DNA from: Micrasema longulum
Lineage: Eukaryota; Arthropoda; Insecta; Trichoptera; Brachycentridae
NCBI GenBank assembly: GCA_022494885.1
Contig: JAGVSM010002747.1
Coordinates: 46,906 to 110,905, forward strand
Direction of reading: 5' to 3'
Length of the DNA: 64,000 nt
Shown here: positions 33,736-45,190 of the stretch, piece after piece
Layout of the letters: each line of letters opens with the position of its first letter
Position numbering within the stretch: the stretch's first letter is position 1
Program-made: the position numbers and the translations under genes
Notes under the pieces: generated by a model
Database searches by the model: none
Told to the model about the DNA's origin: nothing
Seen by the model: the letters and a program-made list of their open reading frames with translations, nothing else

Positions 33736-35300
33736 TATTTTTTATAAAAAAATATGTTCGAAATCAACAGTTTGTCACTGATTTTTTATTTCAAATATAC
33801 ACGTAGAACATGGGCGTGCGGTGAGATTTTCGGTTAGGGAAGCAATATGTACATACACATCCAAAAAGTACATAAATATGTACATAAGTCCAGTATACCA
33901 TACATTACAACTCGTAAAAAATGAACCCCAAAATTAAAATATTTAGGTACACAGTATACATTCGTTTATCTTTTATTTTATTTATTCCCAAAAAACATAT
34001 TTATTAGCATTATCAATTTATTGAGTCACAAGTTCCAAATCCATGGGACTTGTTAAGATATTTAACTGGCTATCGCAACTGCTCATTAGGTATAATAGTT
34101 CTATATAATTTCCCCTGTTTAAAGAATTGGATAATTCACGATGTCCTCTAGAAGGCAATTCTTGTTTTGAAAGAAAACATCTATGAGTTTGGATATAATA
34201 TATCTGTTAGCTGCAGGTGTTTTGTTGTAAATATCGCTATTTATTTTATGTTGTTCACATGAACAAATTTCTATTCTGTTTTCTTTATTGAAACGCTTGA
34301 GTTTAAAACATGAATCGATATGATGTTAGGAACACTTGTCTTTTCGCAGATTTAATAAGATTGTTTAAATCACAAAATCCTTGTTTATTCCACGTATTAA
34401 AGTTGTTAGTGCAGAATAAAACACACGGCCAACAATATAATTTTGACACTTGTCCACAACCACAAATCCACCAAGTTTTCGTATATACGGAATTCGAAAA
34501 ATATCGGTCGCATGATTATGTTTTTGTTATTATTTTTTAATTCGGCGTAGGTTTACCATTTTTAATAACAAGTTTTTTTTACGCAAACGTTCGCGATGCA
34601 AAACTTTAACTATCAAAGATTCCAAAACACAATTACACATATTATTTAGATTTGGATATATATTTTCCACGTCTGCCATATATAATCAAAATAGATTTTC
34701 ATTAATAGTGTAATCTAATTCTGTAAATATATAAACAAACTGACAGACCTAATTATTATCGGTCCACTAAAATATTTTGTTATTTTATTCGAATAACTGT
34801 AAGAAAAAAATCAATTCAAGCGATTTTGTGCTCTTATAATACCGTCGTAGAGTTATATTTAGCGACAATAGACAACATTCGGTTGGGTCAAGCGATTCTA
34901 GTCCTTAATTTGTTAAAACATAGTACAGCATAATGAGATAATAAATTTGGAACGGTTTTTTGAAATTGCTTCCAGAATCATTGAAAATTTGGACTGCGCA
35001 TGCGCGGACTCAGAATTTTAAAACCATACCCCACCTCTTTGAAACTGTATGAATTCGCTGCTTATTTCAAGGATAGGGCGATGCGCTGAGATTTTTTAGA
35101 TCCCGAGCGTAGTTAGCTTTTGTCCGAAGAAGATATCTGTAGTCTGTGGTCCGAAGCGGAGAATGGTTGTGCGCTGGGGGTGTCTTCATCACATTTACAA
35201 ATTAAATTGATTGTTTGTCGACTCCGTTACAGATCTAGTTGCATTAATCGAGAAATTAACATTGTTAGTATTTGTTCATTATAATAAACAATATTATATA
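33736..35300. other. Intergenic, no gene recognised
   Basis: AT-rich up to about 34850. A more mixed segment follows at 34960-35260, including GCATGCGCGGACTCAG. The frame at 34310-34540 has no motif. Confidence 0.45.
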
Positions 35301-35510
35301 CACCCATGGACAAAAAAAAGTTCGCACTTACCCCGCTATCCGTAATTCCCAGTTTACCTGACTCTATTTCTTAGAAACGATTTTATTATTTAACAATTGC
35401 TTTTGTTTATTGTTAAGGAATATATTGACTACACATTTAAGGTAATAACATTTTTAAAAGCTTCATCAGTCTTTTAAAAACTACGTCTGAAGAAACATCG
35501 CTACGAAAAT

Positions 35511-36418
35511 ATGGAGGGTTTGGGTCAAATGTCGTCCGCGGTAAAATCGAAAATTATTACTCTGTCACAGGAAAATAAGTCCAATTGTAAAATTTCTCGT
35601 AGAATCGGTTTCTCAAAGCGTTCTGTGATAAAGTTTTTTTTTTTTTTTTGTGAAACCGGCTCTCTGGAGCGAAAAAAGGGAAGTGGTCGGCAGCGCAAGA
35701 CAACTCCTAAAGAAGATCGGCTGGTTGCCAAGCTTATCAACCAAAATCGTTTTCTAACTGCTGCAGAAATACACGGAGAGTCCAGTCTACGTGCCAAACC
35801 ACGTTCTCGGTGAGGATGGTTTCCAGGAGAAAACCTGGCGAAAGATTTCACCCTAAATGTATTACTCGAACAGTAAAGCATTCACCCTATGTCATGATAT
35901 GGAGGTGCATGACAGCTCATGGTTTGGGTCCACTATAGATAGTCCAAGGCACTATGAATGCCATACAATACGAAACTATTTTGGAAAATCATTTGTTTCC
36001 TACAGTTAAAGACATTACACAATTTAGTTCAAATCCTATATTCCAAGATGATTCTGCGCCTTGCCATCGAGCTCGATCTGTGAGTATATAACTTTATTTT
36101 ATAAATTTAAATTGTTGTAACTTGGTTTGTTATATCATATCTTTCTTACAGGTAACTGAATTCAAAGAGTCTTTTGGAGTTACATCACTGAGTTGGCCTG
36201 GATACAGTCCGGACCTTAATCCGATAGAAAATTTATGGGCAATAATGAAACAAAAAATTGCGAAGAAACGGGCCAAAAATACCCAGGAATTGATTAAAAT
36301 CATTAACCATGTTTGGGAACACGAAACATCATTAGATATTATAAATAATTTATATTTGTCGATGTCAAACAGAATTTCTTTAGTGATTAAGAGCAAAAGC
36401 GATATTACAAAATATTAA
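35511..36418 (+). pseudogene. Tc1-like DD34E transposase, defective
   Basis: The N-terminal helix-turn-helix (VKSKIITLSQENKSNCKISR) is followed by SLERKKGSGRQRKTTPKEDR, the GRQR-type linker. A 16-base T run (35634-35649) puts five Phe in a helix that is normally mixed. The segment with the first catalytic Asp is missing: the frame stops at about 35811 and resumes at about 35816 with a KPGERFHPK-like segment, so an internal deletion is likely. A stop also lies near 35930. The second Asp lies in QDDSAPCH and the Glu in DLNPIENLW. A 72-nt intron-like stretch (36080-36151) lies between them. Confidence 0.85.
36080..36151 (+). other. Probable 72-nt intron in the Tc1 transposase
   Basis: Donor TCT|GTGAGTATAT, acceptor TTTCTTACAG|GTAACT, both in phase 0. 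It carries an in-frame TAA. Removing it leaves exactly 34 residues between the second catalytic Asp and the Glu, the DD34E spacing of Tc1. Confidence 0.75.
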
Positions 36419-36869
36419 AATATTATCGAACCCGAAAAATGACTTTTATTTTTATATTCTTTTGTTTAAAATATCGGTCTGTTTACCCTTCACACAAATC
36501 TACTAACCAAATGTAATTATTTGCGATTGCCAATAAAAACACAGTGCCATAAATCAATTATGTCGGGTACAAGAACAATGGTAACGGAGCTGCTACCCGG
36601 AAAAAACCCTATTTATAAATATATATTAAGCTTTTATTTTTATATTTTACTTGGAAACATTACTTAGTCATCAAATCTACAAAAATATATATTTAAAAAA
36701 ATCCAAGCAATTGAGAATATTTATTATTTTAAATTAAGAATTTTATTACAAGTGCGAACTTTTTTTTGTCCATGGGTGTATATTTTTATTATTATCATTA
36801 TGATTTTTTTAATATTCTAGCGGTAACATTTAGGGAACCAACAGTTCCATCCGTTCTATGGACGGACCG

Positions 36870-36975
36870 CGCATGATGTAGAAAATATGCACAAATTTTT
36901 CTCTTTTGGTGTTGTGTCGTTCTATCCTCTCTGCCTACTCTTTTGTAGAAACATTATGATGGCAATATACTTAAT
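36870..36975 (+). mobile_element. RTE-like LINE 3' tail fragment
   Basis: TTCTATCCTCTCTGCCTACT followed by AGAAACATTATGATGG matches the 3' end of the LINEs at 14686 and 39540, without the AGT tail. Confidence 0.5.
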
Positions 36976-37655
36976 TAGTTGTTAGGGCCTTATTGTTAAT
37001 AGTATATATTCGTAGGTATTATTAAATATTGATATTTTTTAATAAATGAAAATGTAGATATGCAGTCATTGCAAACATAAACAATGGGAAAAAAAATGTT
37101 AACCGATCATTTGAAAATTACAGTTTTAATAATTTAATTTATTTCCAGTCATTAAAATATTTTTTTTATTTAGATATTACACACTTAAATCTAAATCTGT
37201 AAAACGGACCCCTGAGTGCAAGTGTTAATTTGCAGAATGTCTAGACTGTCCATATTTACGCATCGGGCTCGCGGCGAGCACGCGTAACAAGGGCCAGTCT
37301 CGATGAACACGGTATAGTATGCATACTCTCTTGCTTGCAAATATCATACAAATATGTGAGGTTTTAGTTTAATATTTTATAGGGGTATGCACATTCACAT
37401 TAAAATTAGGAGCAATATAAAATACCTGTGGGCTGTGAGGACTTCCAGAATCCCTTTTTATTAAAAAATATTTATTTATTGAGATATCGATACCAAATAT
37501 GCATGAAATAATTGTTGAAAATCAACAATTGGATTGCGTTTGAAAGTAGATTTGTGGTGGTCTTCAATTTGTAATATTTTGATTTATTATTTTACAGTAA
37601 CACATTTAATAAAAAATAAAAAAACACTATTATTTCAAATAATAACAATTATAGC
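36976..37655. other. Intergenic, no gene recognised
   Basis: AT-rich, with one GC-richer patch (37255-37320, CGGGCTCGCGGCGAGCACGC) of unknown nature. Confidence 0.45.
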
Positions 37656-37850
37656 AATAAAAATACGTATTTAGTTTTACTCCACTTTTATTATAACTTT
37701 TACTGGTCTGACCAGTTTGACGATGTCGGTCATTGTGAAACCCGATCACTGGTAAAAAATATAAAAAGTGGAATGAAACTATATATGTATTTTATTATTA
37801 TACTTCAAATGCAGTTCCACCGAGAAATGTCAGTAGAAAAACTCAATTTA
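37656..37850 (-). repeat. Palindromic dispersed repeat, matches 63708-63870
   Basis: An inner inverted pair (TAGTTTTACTCCACTTTTAT, and AAAGTGGAATGAAACTATA) surrounds TTTGACGATGTCGGTCATTG. The outer part, read in reverse, matches 63708 onward (TTTTTCTACTGACATTTCT and GGAACTGCATTT). Probably a MITE. Confidence 0.7.
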
Positions 37851-38041
37851 ATAATAACAATTAGTTTCATTTTCATAAAACATAAGTTTAATTTCTTATT
37901 GATATGATATAAAATTATTTACATTTTTTCGGGTGCGAGGTGTGGAAGTTTGATCAAATGCAAACACAATCAATTGACAATATTTTTTGGGTACTTACAC
38001 ATAAAAAATACATCTACGAATAATATTATATACTACTACAA

Positions 38042-38515
38042 TATTTGAGTTTGTCCAAATATTTGTAAACAAAAGACTGGATTTTACCCCCTCGGGAGTC
38101 ATAAAGATTAACAAATTACAACAGGGATGGAGAATACCTTAAAGAAGGGAATATGGAAGTCTAGGCATTTACAGATCTTATGACCTGTCATTGGCTGATT
38201 TATAAAACCAACTGGTCCAAAAAGAAGTTTAAAGATTGGAAAATTGTTTTCAGGCGTTGCCTGGTGTGTGAAATAATTCAGTTAGATGAATCTCTTCACA
38301 ACAACAAAGGTTTTAGCTCTTTAACTTCACTAAAATCAACAAACAGAAGAATCGAAGAAATATGGATGTTCAAATGTAGGCAAAATGGTGAATGTTACAC
38401 AGTGTGTAAAATCCCCACTTAAATCAGCCAATGACATAAGCCCTGTAAATGCCAAGACTTCCATATTCCCTTCTTTAAGGTATTCTCCATCCCTGTTGTA
38501 ATTTGTTAATTATAT
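38042..38515 (-). mobile_element. MITE family A with about 100-bp TIRs
   Basis: The left arm (38108-38215, ACAAATTACAACAGGGATGG, then AGAATACCTTAAAGAAGGGA) is the near-perfect inverse of 38405-38512. The flank at 38042-38107 (ACAATATTTGAGTTTGTCCA) is the family's extension, inverted relative to 17175 and 21090. The open frame at 38180-38422 spans the core and is not a gene. Confidence 0.85.
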
Positions 38516-39123
38516 ACTATGTACGTATGTAGGTATGATTATAGAAAACATTTACATTAAATAATAAATGGTAATTAATAAAATTATTTTATCGCTGACC
38601 GGAAAGTAGTTTCTCTTCAAATATGTTTTAATCTAAAATAAAAAGCCCAAGAATCAAAAACGTTTATGTTGAAATAGCTTATTATTTAATTTTGTTTGGT
38701 CTTATGATAACCAGTCCTTTTATTGTAATATTATATATTTCTTTCAGTATTTTAAGCTTTTAATTTTATTTCTCAATTACATAACCATGATTTAAAAAAG
38801 GTACACAGATGACTGATAATTATTTTTAATATACCCAGAGAAATGTAAGTATCCCAACAAACAGAACAGACTGGGCGCGAAAAGTAGTTCACCTCTAAAA
38901 CTATAGCCAAATACATTCAAGAAACTAAACAAACAGAACATACATAAGTATGTCTACGAAATGAATGATTTAGTCATTTTTGTGTTAGAGTATGAATGTT
39001 TCGTCGGCAACATTGAGTCCACAAATGCGGGAGCGGTCATGTCATAATAAGAGCAATGCCAAAACCATCCGAGAGTTGAACGAAACAGCCAGACAAACAG
39101 ATTTCATTTATGTTCCTGAAATG
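38516..39123. other. Intergenic, no gene recognised
   Basis: AT-rich, no motif seen. Confidence 0.45.
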
Positions 39124-39415
39124 GCAGCCTCGCGGTCAAATGGTCAGCAAGTTCGCCAACCGTGCAAGAGGTCTCGGGTTCGCTGTTCTCCGTATCCGGG
39201 CGAATTAAGAATACGAATTCCCGGACGAGTGCTTTCGACTCGACGGCCACTCTCAGGTAAAAATCCCCAATAAGGATACCCCGAGTACAATGCTGAGAAA
39301 TATTTACGCGCGGCAATATTTCATGTTCCTGAGGCTTCCGGTGCCACTGAAGCGTAAGGCTGATCACTTACCCGCATTTAGTGTAGCGACGCAGTGCCAT
39401 ATGCACCATCTTACT
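39124..39415 (+). mobile_element. SINE family A copy with an internal insertion
   Basis: The head (GCCTCGCGGTCAAATGGTCAG and GAGGTCTCGGGTTCG) is followed by about 125 unrelated bases (39183-39308) that begin inside the B box. The body then resumes with CACTGAAGCGTAAGGCTGAT and CGCAGTGCCATATGCACCAT. Confidence 0.7.
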
Positions 39416-39539
39416 TACTCAAATTAATTACTCGCTTATATTTAGTTTCCATTTCAAATTTTACCTGGAATTCACTCCGAATGAGGTATTTTTGTTTGGA
39501 TGATTATTAATATGAATATTGAGATAGACACAGACCACA

Positions 39540-40365
39540 GCACGAATTTTGGCAAAAAGTCAAAAACTATTCTGCGCATTTGTCGATTTGCAAAAAGCGT
39601 ATGATAAAGTAGATAGAATGAAATTGTGGGGCGTGTTGGAAAAGTATGGAGTAGACAATAAACTTATACGTGCAGTATCGTCTCTCTATGAGGAGAGTTC
39701 AGCGTGTATAAGAGTTAATGGGGGATTTACATCATGGTTTGCGATCTCAAAAGGCGTGAAACAGGGATGTGTAATGTCACCATGGTTGTTTAATCTATGC
39801 ATGGACAACTGTATGAAAGAGATAGAATGTATGGGTATTGGGAGCAAAAATGGATAATTTTTCAATAAGTTCAGTGCTTGTTGTATGCTGACGATGCAGT
39901 TCTGTTAGCAAGCAGCAAGGCTGATTTGCAGCAAATAGTCTCTAGAATGTATGATGTATGCCTGAAGAGTGAATTGGCGATGAACGAAAGTAAGTCAAAA
40001 GTGATGGTATTTGAAAGGGATAGTGAGGTTACTGACTGCATAATAAATGTAAACAACGAAGGTCTCTGAGATGGTTTGGTCATGTAGAACTAATGGACGA
40101 CAAAAGAATGGTAAAACAAGTATATATGGCGAAAATGAACAGCAACGTGAGACGAGGACGACCAAGGAAGACGTGGCATGATCAGATAAACCAAAATCTT
40201 AAGTCTGGTCATGTCAAAAGCAGACAGAACGGAAGGGCATGTATGACAAGATGTATGAATGTGGAAGAGGCTAGGATTGTATGCCAGGATAGACGTGTAT
40301 GGCGGTCCATTCTCTCTGCCTACCCCTACGGAGAAATGGCGTGATGGTAGTAGTAGTAGTCGAGA
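39540..40365 (+). mobile_element. RTE-like LINE with RT palm, internally deleted, (AGT)n tail
   Basis: RT motifs: FCAFVDLQKAYDKVDR (motif A), KGVKQGCVMSPWLFNLCMDN (motif B) and LLYADDAVLLA (motif C, catalytic ADD) at about 39887. A frame break lies at about 39855-39878. At about 40060 the frame jumps from INVNNEG into SLRWFGHVELMDD, skipping the part that in copy 1 precedes this box, so the copy carries an internal deletion. Positions 40060-40365 are nearly identical to 14813-15123. The 5' part is missing. Confidence 0.82.
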
Positions 40366-40439
40366 TAGACAGCGGTCAGAATTTTGAAGTGACAACTTTT
40401 TATCGACCTAACTTATTTAGAAGAATGGTGAGTTTTGTT

Positions 40440-40630
40440 CAGTGTTTAAAGTGATCGCTTAATCCGGCCGATGGCAGATTATTAGATGGCTAATACACAG
40501 GTAAATGCCTAGACTTTCCCTATATTCTCGACAACTTCTCTCTTGACAAAAACATACAATAATGATAACAATACTGTCAGGGAAAAATCCAGAATTTGTC
40601 TCAAAATATTTGGACATACCCAAAACATGG
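40440..40630 (+). mobile_element. MITE family A fragment
   Basis: GTAAATGCCTAGACTTTCCC and TCAAAATATTTGGACATACC, in the order seen at 38.5 and 17.1 kb. It is interrupted and divergent. Confidence 0.5.
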
Positions 40631-41533
40631 TCAGTATTATGATTTATAATGTTTTATTCAAAATCATGCCCAAACACGTTTTATTGTATAGGATAATAGG
40701 GAAATATAATTTAATAAGATTGAAAGTAAATAATATGGCTTTGAAAAATAATGTCCATTTAATCAATCATCAGATAACCTTTTGATATAGCCCATTATAC
40801 GATGTTCCATTGTAATGGTCACTTTATACCTAGTAAACTCCCCTCCTCTTTTTTCAAACTATTTCTATCACAACATCAAACATTTTCATAAATTATAATC
40901 AGTGCATGTGGTTTGAAATCAGCACACTGGTTTTATATTTTAGCGCAAAAACTGTGGCGAAGATGTATAGCGGGATTTATCGGTGTTTTGAAGAAGAGAC
41001 AGGTACGTCTCGAAACCGGTGGACATAGAAAAATTGGTAATTTCTTTATTTGGAACATTTGATATTATTGTAATTTAGAAGAATAACTCCGCTCAATATC
41101 TTCATTCCATTCATACGATTGTGGAAAGTGAAATTTTCCAAAACTTCTGTGGAAGTGTTTTATATTCATCACAAATCTCAGATTATATCGTAAAGTATCT
41201 AGTACATACAAAATACACATATTCATATTATGATACAAATTTACTTATCAGGTACAATGGAAACCACCGGCGGCTCCGATCAAAAACCTCGGCAGTACAT
41301 TTCTTTACATGTTGTCAACTTGCACCTATATTAAGTTGAATAAAATGACAAATCTGACATGGTAAACGAGCGATAATAATATGACAGCCCATCATCAATT
41401 TGACGATTTCTTTTAAACTTCAAAAAAGCAGATACAATGTTATTTCATTATAACTATGCACGGACAAAGTACCGAAAGTATCTAAAGGTTTACAGAAAAT
41501 TGGTGTCAACAATATTATTCGCAGTATATGGTA
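40631..41533. other. Intergenic, no gene recognised
   Basis: AT-rich. The frames at 40543-40785 and 41121-41339 have no motif. Confidence 0.45.
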
Positions 41534-42795
41534 CGAGGGTGGCTACTTAAGTTTTGAAATAGACGAGTAAAAATAAATATTTATAGTCGAAAATGTTCTC
41601 CTTGAAGATCAATACTTTTTGCATGCGTTTGAATCAATTTTCAAAGCACTTTTTCCAGTCTGATTGAGGTACCTCCAATACATGTGATTTGAACGTATCA
41701 ACCGCTTCTTAAGGCGTCAAAAAACGTTGACCTCGCAATTTATTTTTGATATGTGGGAATAAGACAAAATCATTGGGTGCCATATCAGGACTGTACGGCG
41801 GATGACCCATCAATTCGATGTTTTGAATGCTCAAAAATTAACTTGTTAGAGCTGATGTGTGACAGCTTGCATTGTCGTGGTAGAGAATGATTCGTCTCCT
41901 GCAATTGGTTTCCCTTATTTTTTCGAACTCTTCTGGCAAACAAATGGTGGTGTACCATTCAGAATTGACTGTTCTACGTTGCTCTAATGGAACAATAAAG
42001 ACATGTCCAGTAATTCCGAAAAAACAGGCAACCATTTTCTTCAAAGTGCTTCGTGCGCGAACAACTTTTGTTGGATTTGGCTCGTCTTCAAAAGACCCAT
42101 ACAGTTGATTGTTGTTTCGTTTCGGGTTCATATGCATAGATCCACGATTTGTCGCCTGTCACGATCTTATAGGCGTCTTTTGAAGCGCCGCGATTGAAAT
42201 TTTTTAACATTTGTTTACACCAATTGACAGGAGCCATTTTGAGCGATTGTCAAATTATGCGGTATCCAACGCGAACAAATCTTTTTGACGACCAAATGTT
42301 CATGCAATATTGAATGTAGCGAGCGGAACTAATGCCTGAGCATGCCTTAATCTCACGGTATGTCACATGACGATCTTTCAATATCAGTTCACACAAAGCA
42401 TCGATTTTTTCTGGCACAACAGCCGATTTTGGACGACCTTCACGAAATTCGTCATGTAACGAAGTGCGACCACGATTAAAGTCGGAAAACCAGCAAAACA
42501 CAGTGGCTCGAGATGGTGTTTCATCACCAAAAGTCGCAGCGAGTTGATCGACACACTGTTGTTGGTTTAGTCTACGTCGAAAGTCATAGAAAATCATCGC
42601 ACGAAAATGTTCACGATTTAGTTCCGTTTTTTTAACCAAATTAATTTTTCAAGTATTTGTAAACAACACAAATATCACTCGTATGACAAAACGTTCTGAG
42701 TACGTTTACCATTTAAAATGGCAAACTTTAGGGTGTCAGATTTGACATATTCACACTGGTGTTGCCAAATCTCAAAACTTAAATAGCAACTCTCG
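41534..42795 (-). mobile_element. mariner (DD34D) element, full length, minus strand
   Basis: TIRs CGAGGGTGGCTACTTAAGTT at the left and AACTTAAATAGCAACTCTCG at the right, with TA at 41532-41533 and 42796-42797. The length of 1262 bp fits mariner. The transposase is on the minus strand and mutated. Confidence 0.92.
41700..42639 (-). pseudogene. mariner transposase, frameshift and stop
   Basis: The N-terminal frame (42639-42250) has the mariner helix-turn-helix region (EHFRAMIFYDFRRRLNQQQC, then WFSDFNRGR and GRPKSAV). The middle gives TGDKSWIYAYEPETKQQS with the first catalytic Asp, then a frameshift at about 42105. The next frame (42137-41838) has RTVNSEWYTTICLPEEF, then YHDNASCHTSALTS with the second Asp. 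One TAA follows, then HPPYSPDMAPND with the third Asp. Spacing between the second and third Asp is 34 residues counting the stop. Apart from the frameshifts and stops, the order is complete. Confidence 0.9.
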
Positions 42796-42797
42796 TA

Positions 42798-43039
42798 CAA
42801 TTATATAAAATGCCCAGAATATAATTTAATTCTAGTAATTCAGTAATGGAAGGATTATTACACTTGTATTTACTGTGCTTAAAGGGGTATACATAAATAT
42901 TGTTAGTACAATAAATACACTCACGTGAATTAAACAAAATAATACTTAATTAAACAAAAATAATAACTAAGAAAAAAAAGCATTTTAAAAAGTTGTATCC
43001 ATGTCTCAAATTTAATTCCTCGCTTATACCTTATCGAGT
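42798..43039. other. Intergenic, AT-rich
   Basis: No motif seen. Confidence 0.4.
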
Positions 43040-43160
43040 AATGGCCGAGCCACAGCCTCACACACCAACTCGGAAGAGTTCGATTTCGGGTGAGATCGCC
43101 AAAAATAAATCTGAGTGTTCTCGGGCCTCGTGACCTGTTGCGGTGAATATTGAGAATTTA
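43040..43160 (+). mobile_element. SINE family B, degenerate
   Basis: GGAAGAGTTCGATTTCGGGTGA (B-box region) and GGGCCTCGTGACCTGTTGCGG match the SINE at 23376-23590. The A box is poor. Confidence 0.5.
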
Positions 43161-43534
43161 TCTAGGAACCCACTATTGCATAAACACAAAGCTCGGTAAT
43201 AGGAATACCCTGTCCTTGTAACTGATAACGAAAATTAATAGATCATGAAAAGGAGCACAACCTATCCGAGAAGATACGAGCACAATAAATCTCATTTTGA
43301 AGTAAAATGTTGCTCTGTGATGCAAAAAAAGGTTGCTAGATTGATTATTCATGTAGTGTTTTATTGTCGTGTTCTCGATAGTGATAAGTAAACCAGAATA
43401 TAAAGTTCCACCCGATTCAATTTGGGAGAAGTATTTTAAACTAAATATTTTCTATAATATTCTAACACATTTGTGTTCAAAAATTACAAATGGCTTCACA
43501 TGACAACTTTCCTCACATAATATAAACTAATTAA

Positions 43535-43787
43535 AGACACGAGTGGATAAATCTGTCATGTGACAAGAACAAAAAGCAGACATATCCGGGGTTAAAGTTT
43601 TTAACGCCAGTACAATTATTATTGATAATAAAACATCTTCATTCGCTCTTGAAATTGGTTTTCTGCAATTTTTTATGGTGTTGTTGGTTTCATATGAAAG
43701 AGCTGCACAAAAAATCTTCGTCTATGTAAAAAAGTACATTTTTGAAAAATTGCGATGTATCGCTTTCATCCACTCGTGTCTCCAATT
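43535..43787. mobile_element. MITE family C, copy 2
   Basis: TIRs AGACACGAGTGGATAAA at the left and TTTCATCCACTCGTGTCT at the right. The interior matches 28560-28803. Confidence 0.8.
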
Positions 43788-44784
43788 TCGATACATAACA
43801 AAATTGTATAAATAAATAACAGTTGTACGAGACCGTGACACGATATCCCCTTACAGAACGAGGTAAGAGACTAGATGCGGGATGTAGACATTAAAGGTGA
43901 AATAGAGTCGGGACTTTGGCTGCTCGATCCTGATATCCCGACATCGAGGAAGGCTAGAACAAATTACAATAAATTTAGGATAGTTATTTACCGTATTTAG
44001 TAATCTGTATATATAAAAGGCAATGTTCGAATGGTTCTCCTAACTACCAGACCGATTTGCGTGCGGTTTTCAGATAAATGTACATCTTTGCCGCGAGAAG
44101 GTTTTATAGCTCATAAAATCTTCAATTTATTTAGTACAAAAAAGTTAGGAGCGGAAACGATTTTTTTACCCATCACCAGGGTTGCATTTGTCGAGAATGC
44201 GGATACAAAAAAAATGGACGGAGGTTATTTTTTGTGTATAAAAAAAGCTGGTTTTTGAATGTTCACAAACAAAATTCGTTTTTTTATGGATCCCAGTCAG
44301 ATAATTTCATTGAATTCCTTATAATTTCTACCCATTTATTTCTTTTTACTGAATTTTTGGTTATACTAAAATAATATCAACTGACATTCGATACATTTTT
44401 GAAAATCGCATTCCTGACTAAAATGCATCCCTGAGCAGAGTTTGACATTTGCTAAAAGAATTCTTTATTTGAAAATAATTGTTGTATGTTTTGGAATTCA
44501 AACATAAACAAGTACTCGGGTACCTACTTAAATTAAATATTTGAATATCTATCATTTTTAGATTTGGAATTTAATCATAAGCAAGTATCTAGGTAGGTAC
44601 CTACTTACCGATGAAAAGTTACAACATCTTTTTAAAGTTTATCTGAACGGTATAAGTATACTTAATTATGTTTAATCTTAAGAGGAAACGCGGTCCGACT
44701 TTTCTTCATACAAATGTATTCACGTATTTTCTCTCTAAATTACGGCACTAGAGAAATGTTTTTTTTACAACAACAAACGATCAC
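43788..44784. other. Intergenic, no host gene recognised
   Basis: 44000-44130 (TATATAAAAGGCAATGTTCG, then ACCAGACCGATTTGCGTGCG) resembles a dispersed insect repeat type that I cannot name. A TAGGTAGGTACCTACTTA-type palindrome lies near 44592. The frame at 44031-44258 is probably part of that repeat. Confidence 0.4.
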
Positions 44785-44865
44785 GCCGTTTCCCCGTAAG
44801 GGTAGGAAGAGAGGATAGAACGCCACATCATGCTATACATTCATAGATCTTCTCATGCACGCGCG
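44785..44865 (-). mobile_element. RTE-like LINE 3' fragment, minus strand
   Basis: CACGCCGTTTCCCCGTAAGG and GTAGGAAGAGAGGATAGAAC are the inverse of the 3' end found at 15055-15100 and 40310-40345. Confidence 0.6.
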
Positions 44866-45059
44866 CCGATTATTCAGACTTTTCTCATATCCATCATCAA
44901 GTATTTGTTGGATTTGGTCATATCAATATTTTAATTATGTTCTTTCTAAGTAAGCATTGAAAAAGTTGTTACTGTATATACTCCACTGTAAATACTTATG
45001 TATGTATGTAATGTAAAAGGTACTTGTACCGTTAATTATTGAAAAATAAATAAATAAAT

Positions 45060-45190
45060 ACCATGTCTTTTTCGGTCTTCCTCTAATTCTGCATCCACGA
45101 ACATTAGCACTGTAAATATTTTAGCAGTTCTTTCGCTGTCCATTTGCTCTACATGTCCAAACCAGCGCAGAGCTCTTTTTTACACATTAT
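45060..45190 (-). mobile_element. LINE C-terminal fragment, minus strand
   Basis: Minus-strand reading gives ALRWFGHVEQMDSERTAKI, the LRWFGHV-x-[QR]M box of RTE-type LINEs, and ends near GRPKKD-like bases. It is a separate fragment from the one at 44785. Confidence 0.6.

Larger units (their letters stand above)
35301..36778 (+). mobile_element. Tc1-like transposon, TIRs intact, coding region damaged
   Basis: Near-perfect TIRs of about 30 bp (CACCCATGGACAAAAAAAAG at 35301 and its inverse ending at 36778) are flanked by TA on both sides, the Tc1/mariner target site. The transposase is on the plus strand. Sharp TIRs suggest recent mobility, possibly supplied in trans. Confidence 0.92.

Noticed and set aside
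38180..38422. 80-codon plus frame
   Set aside because: It spans the core and arms of the MITE at 38108-38512.
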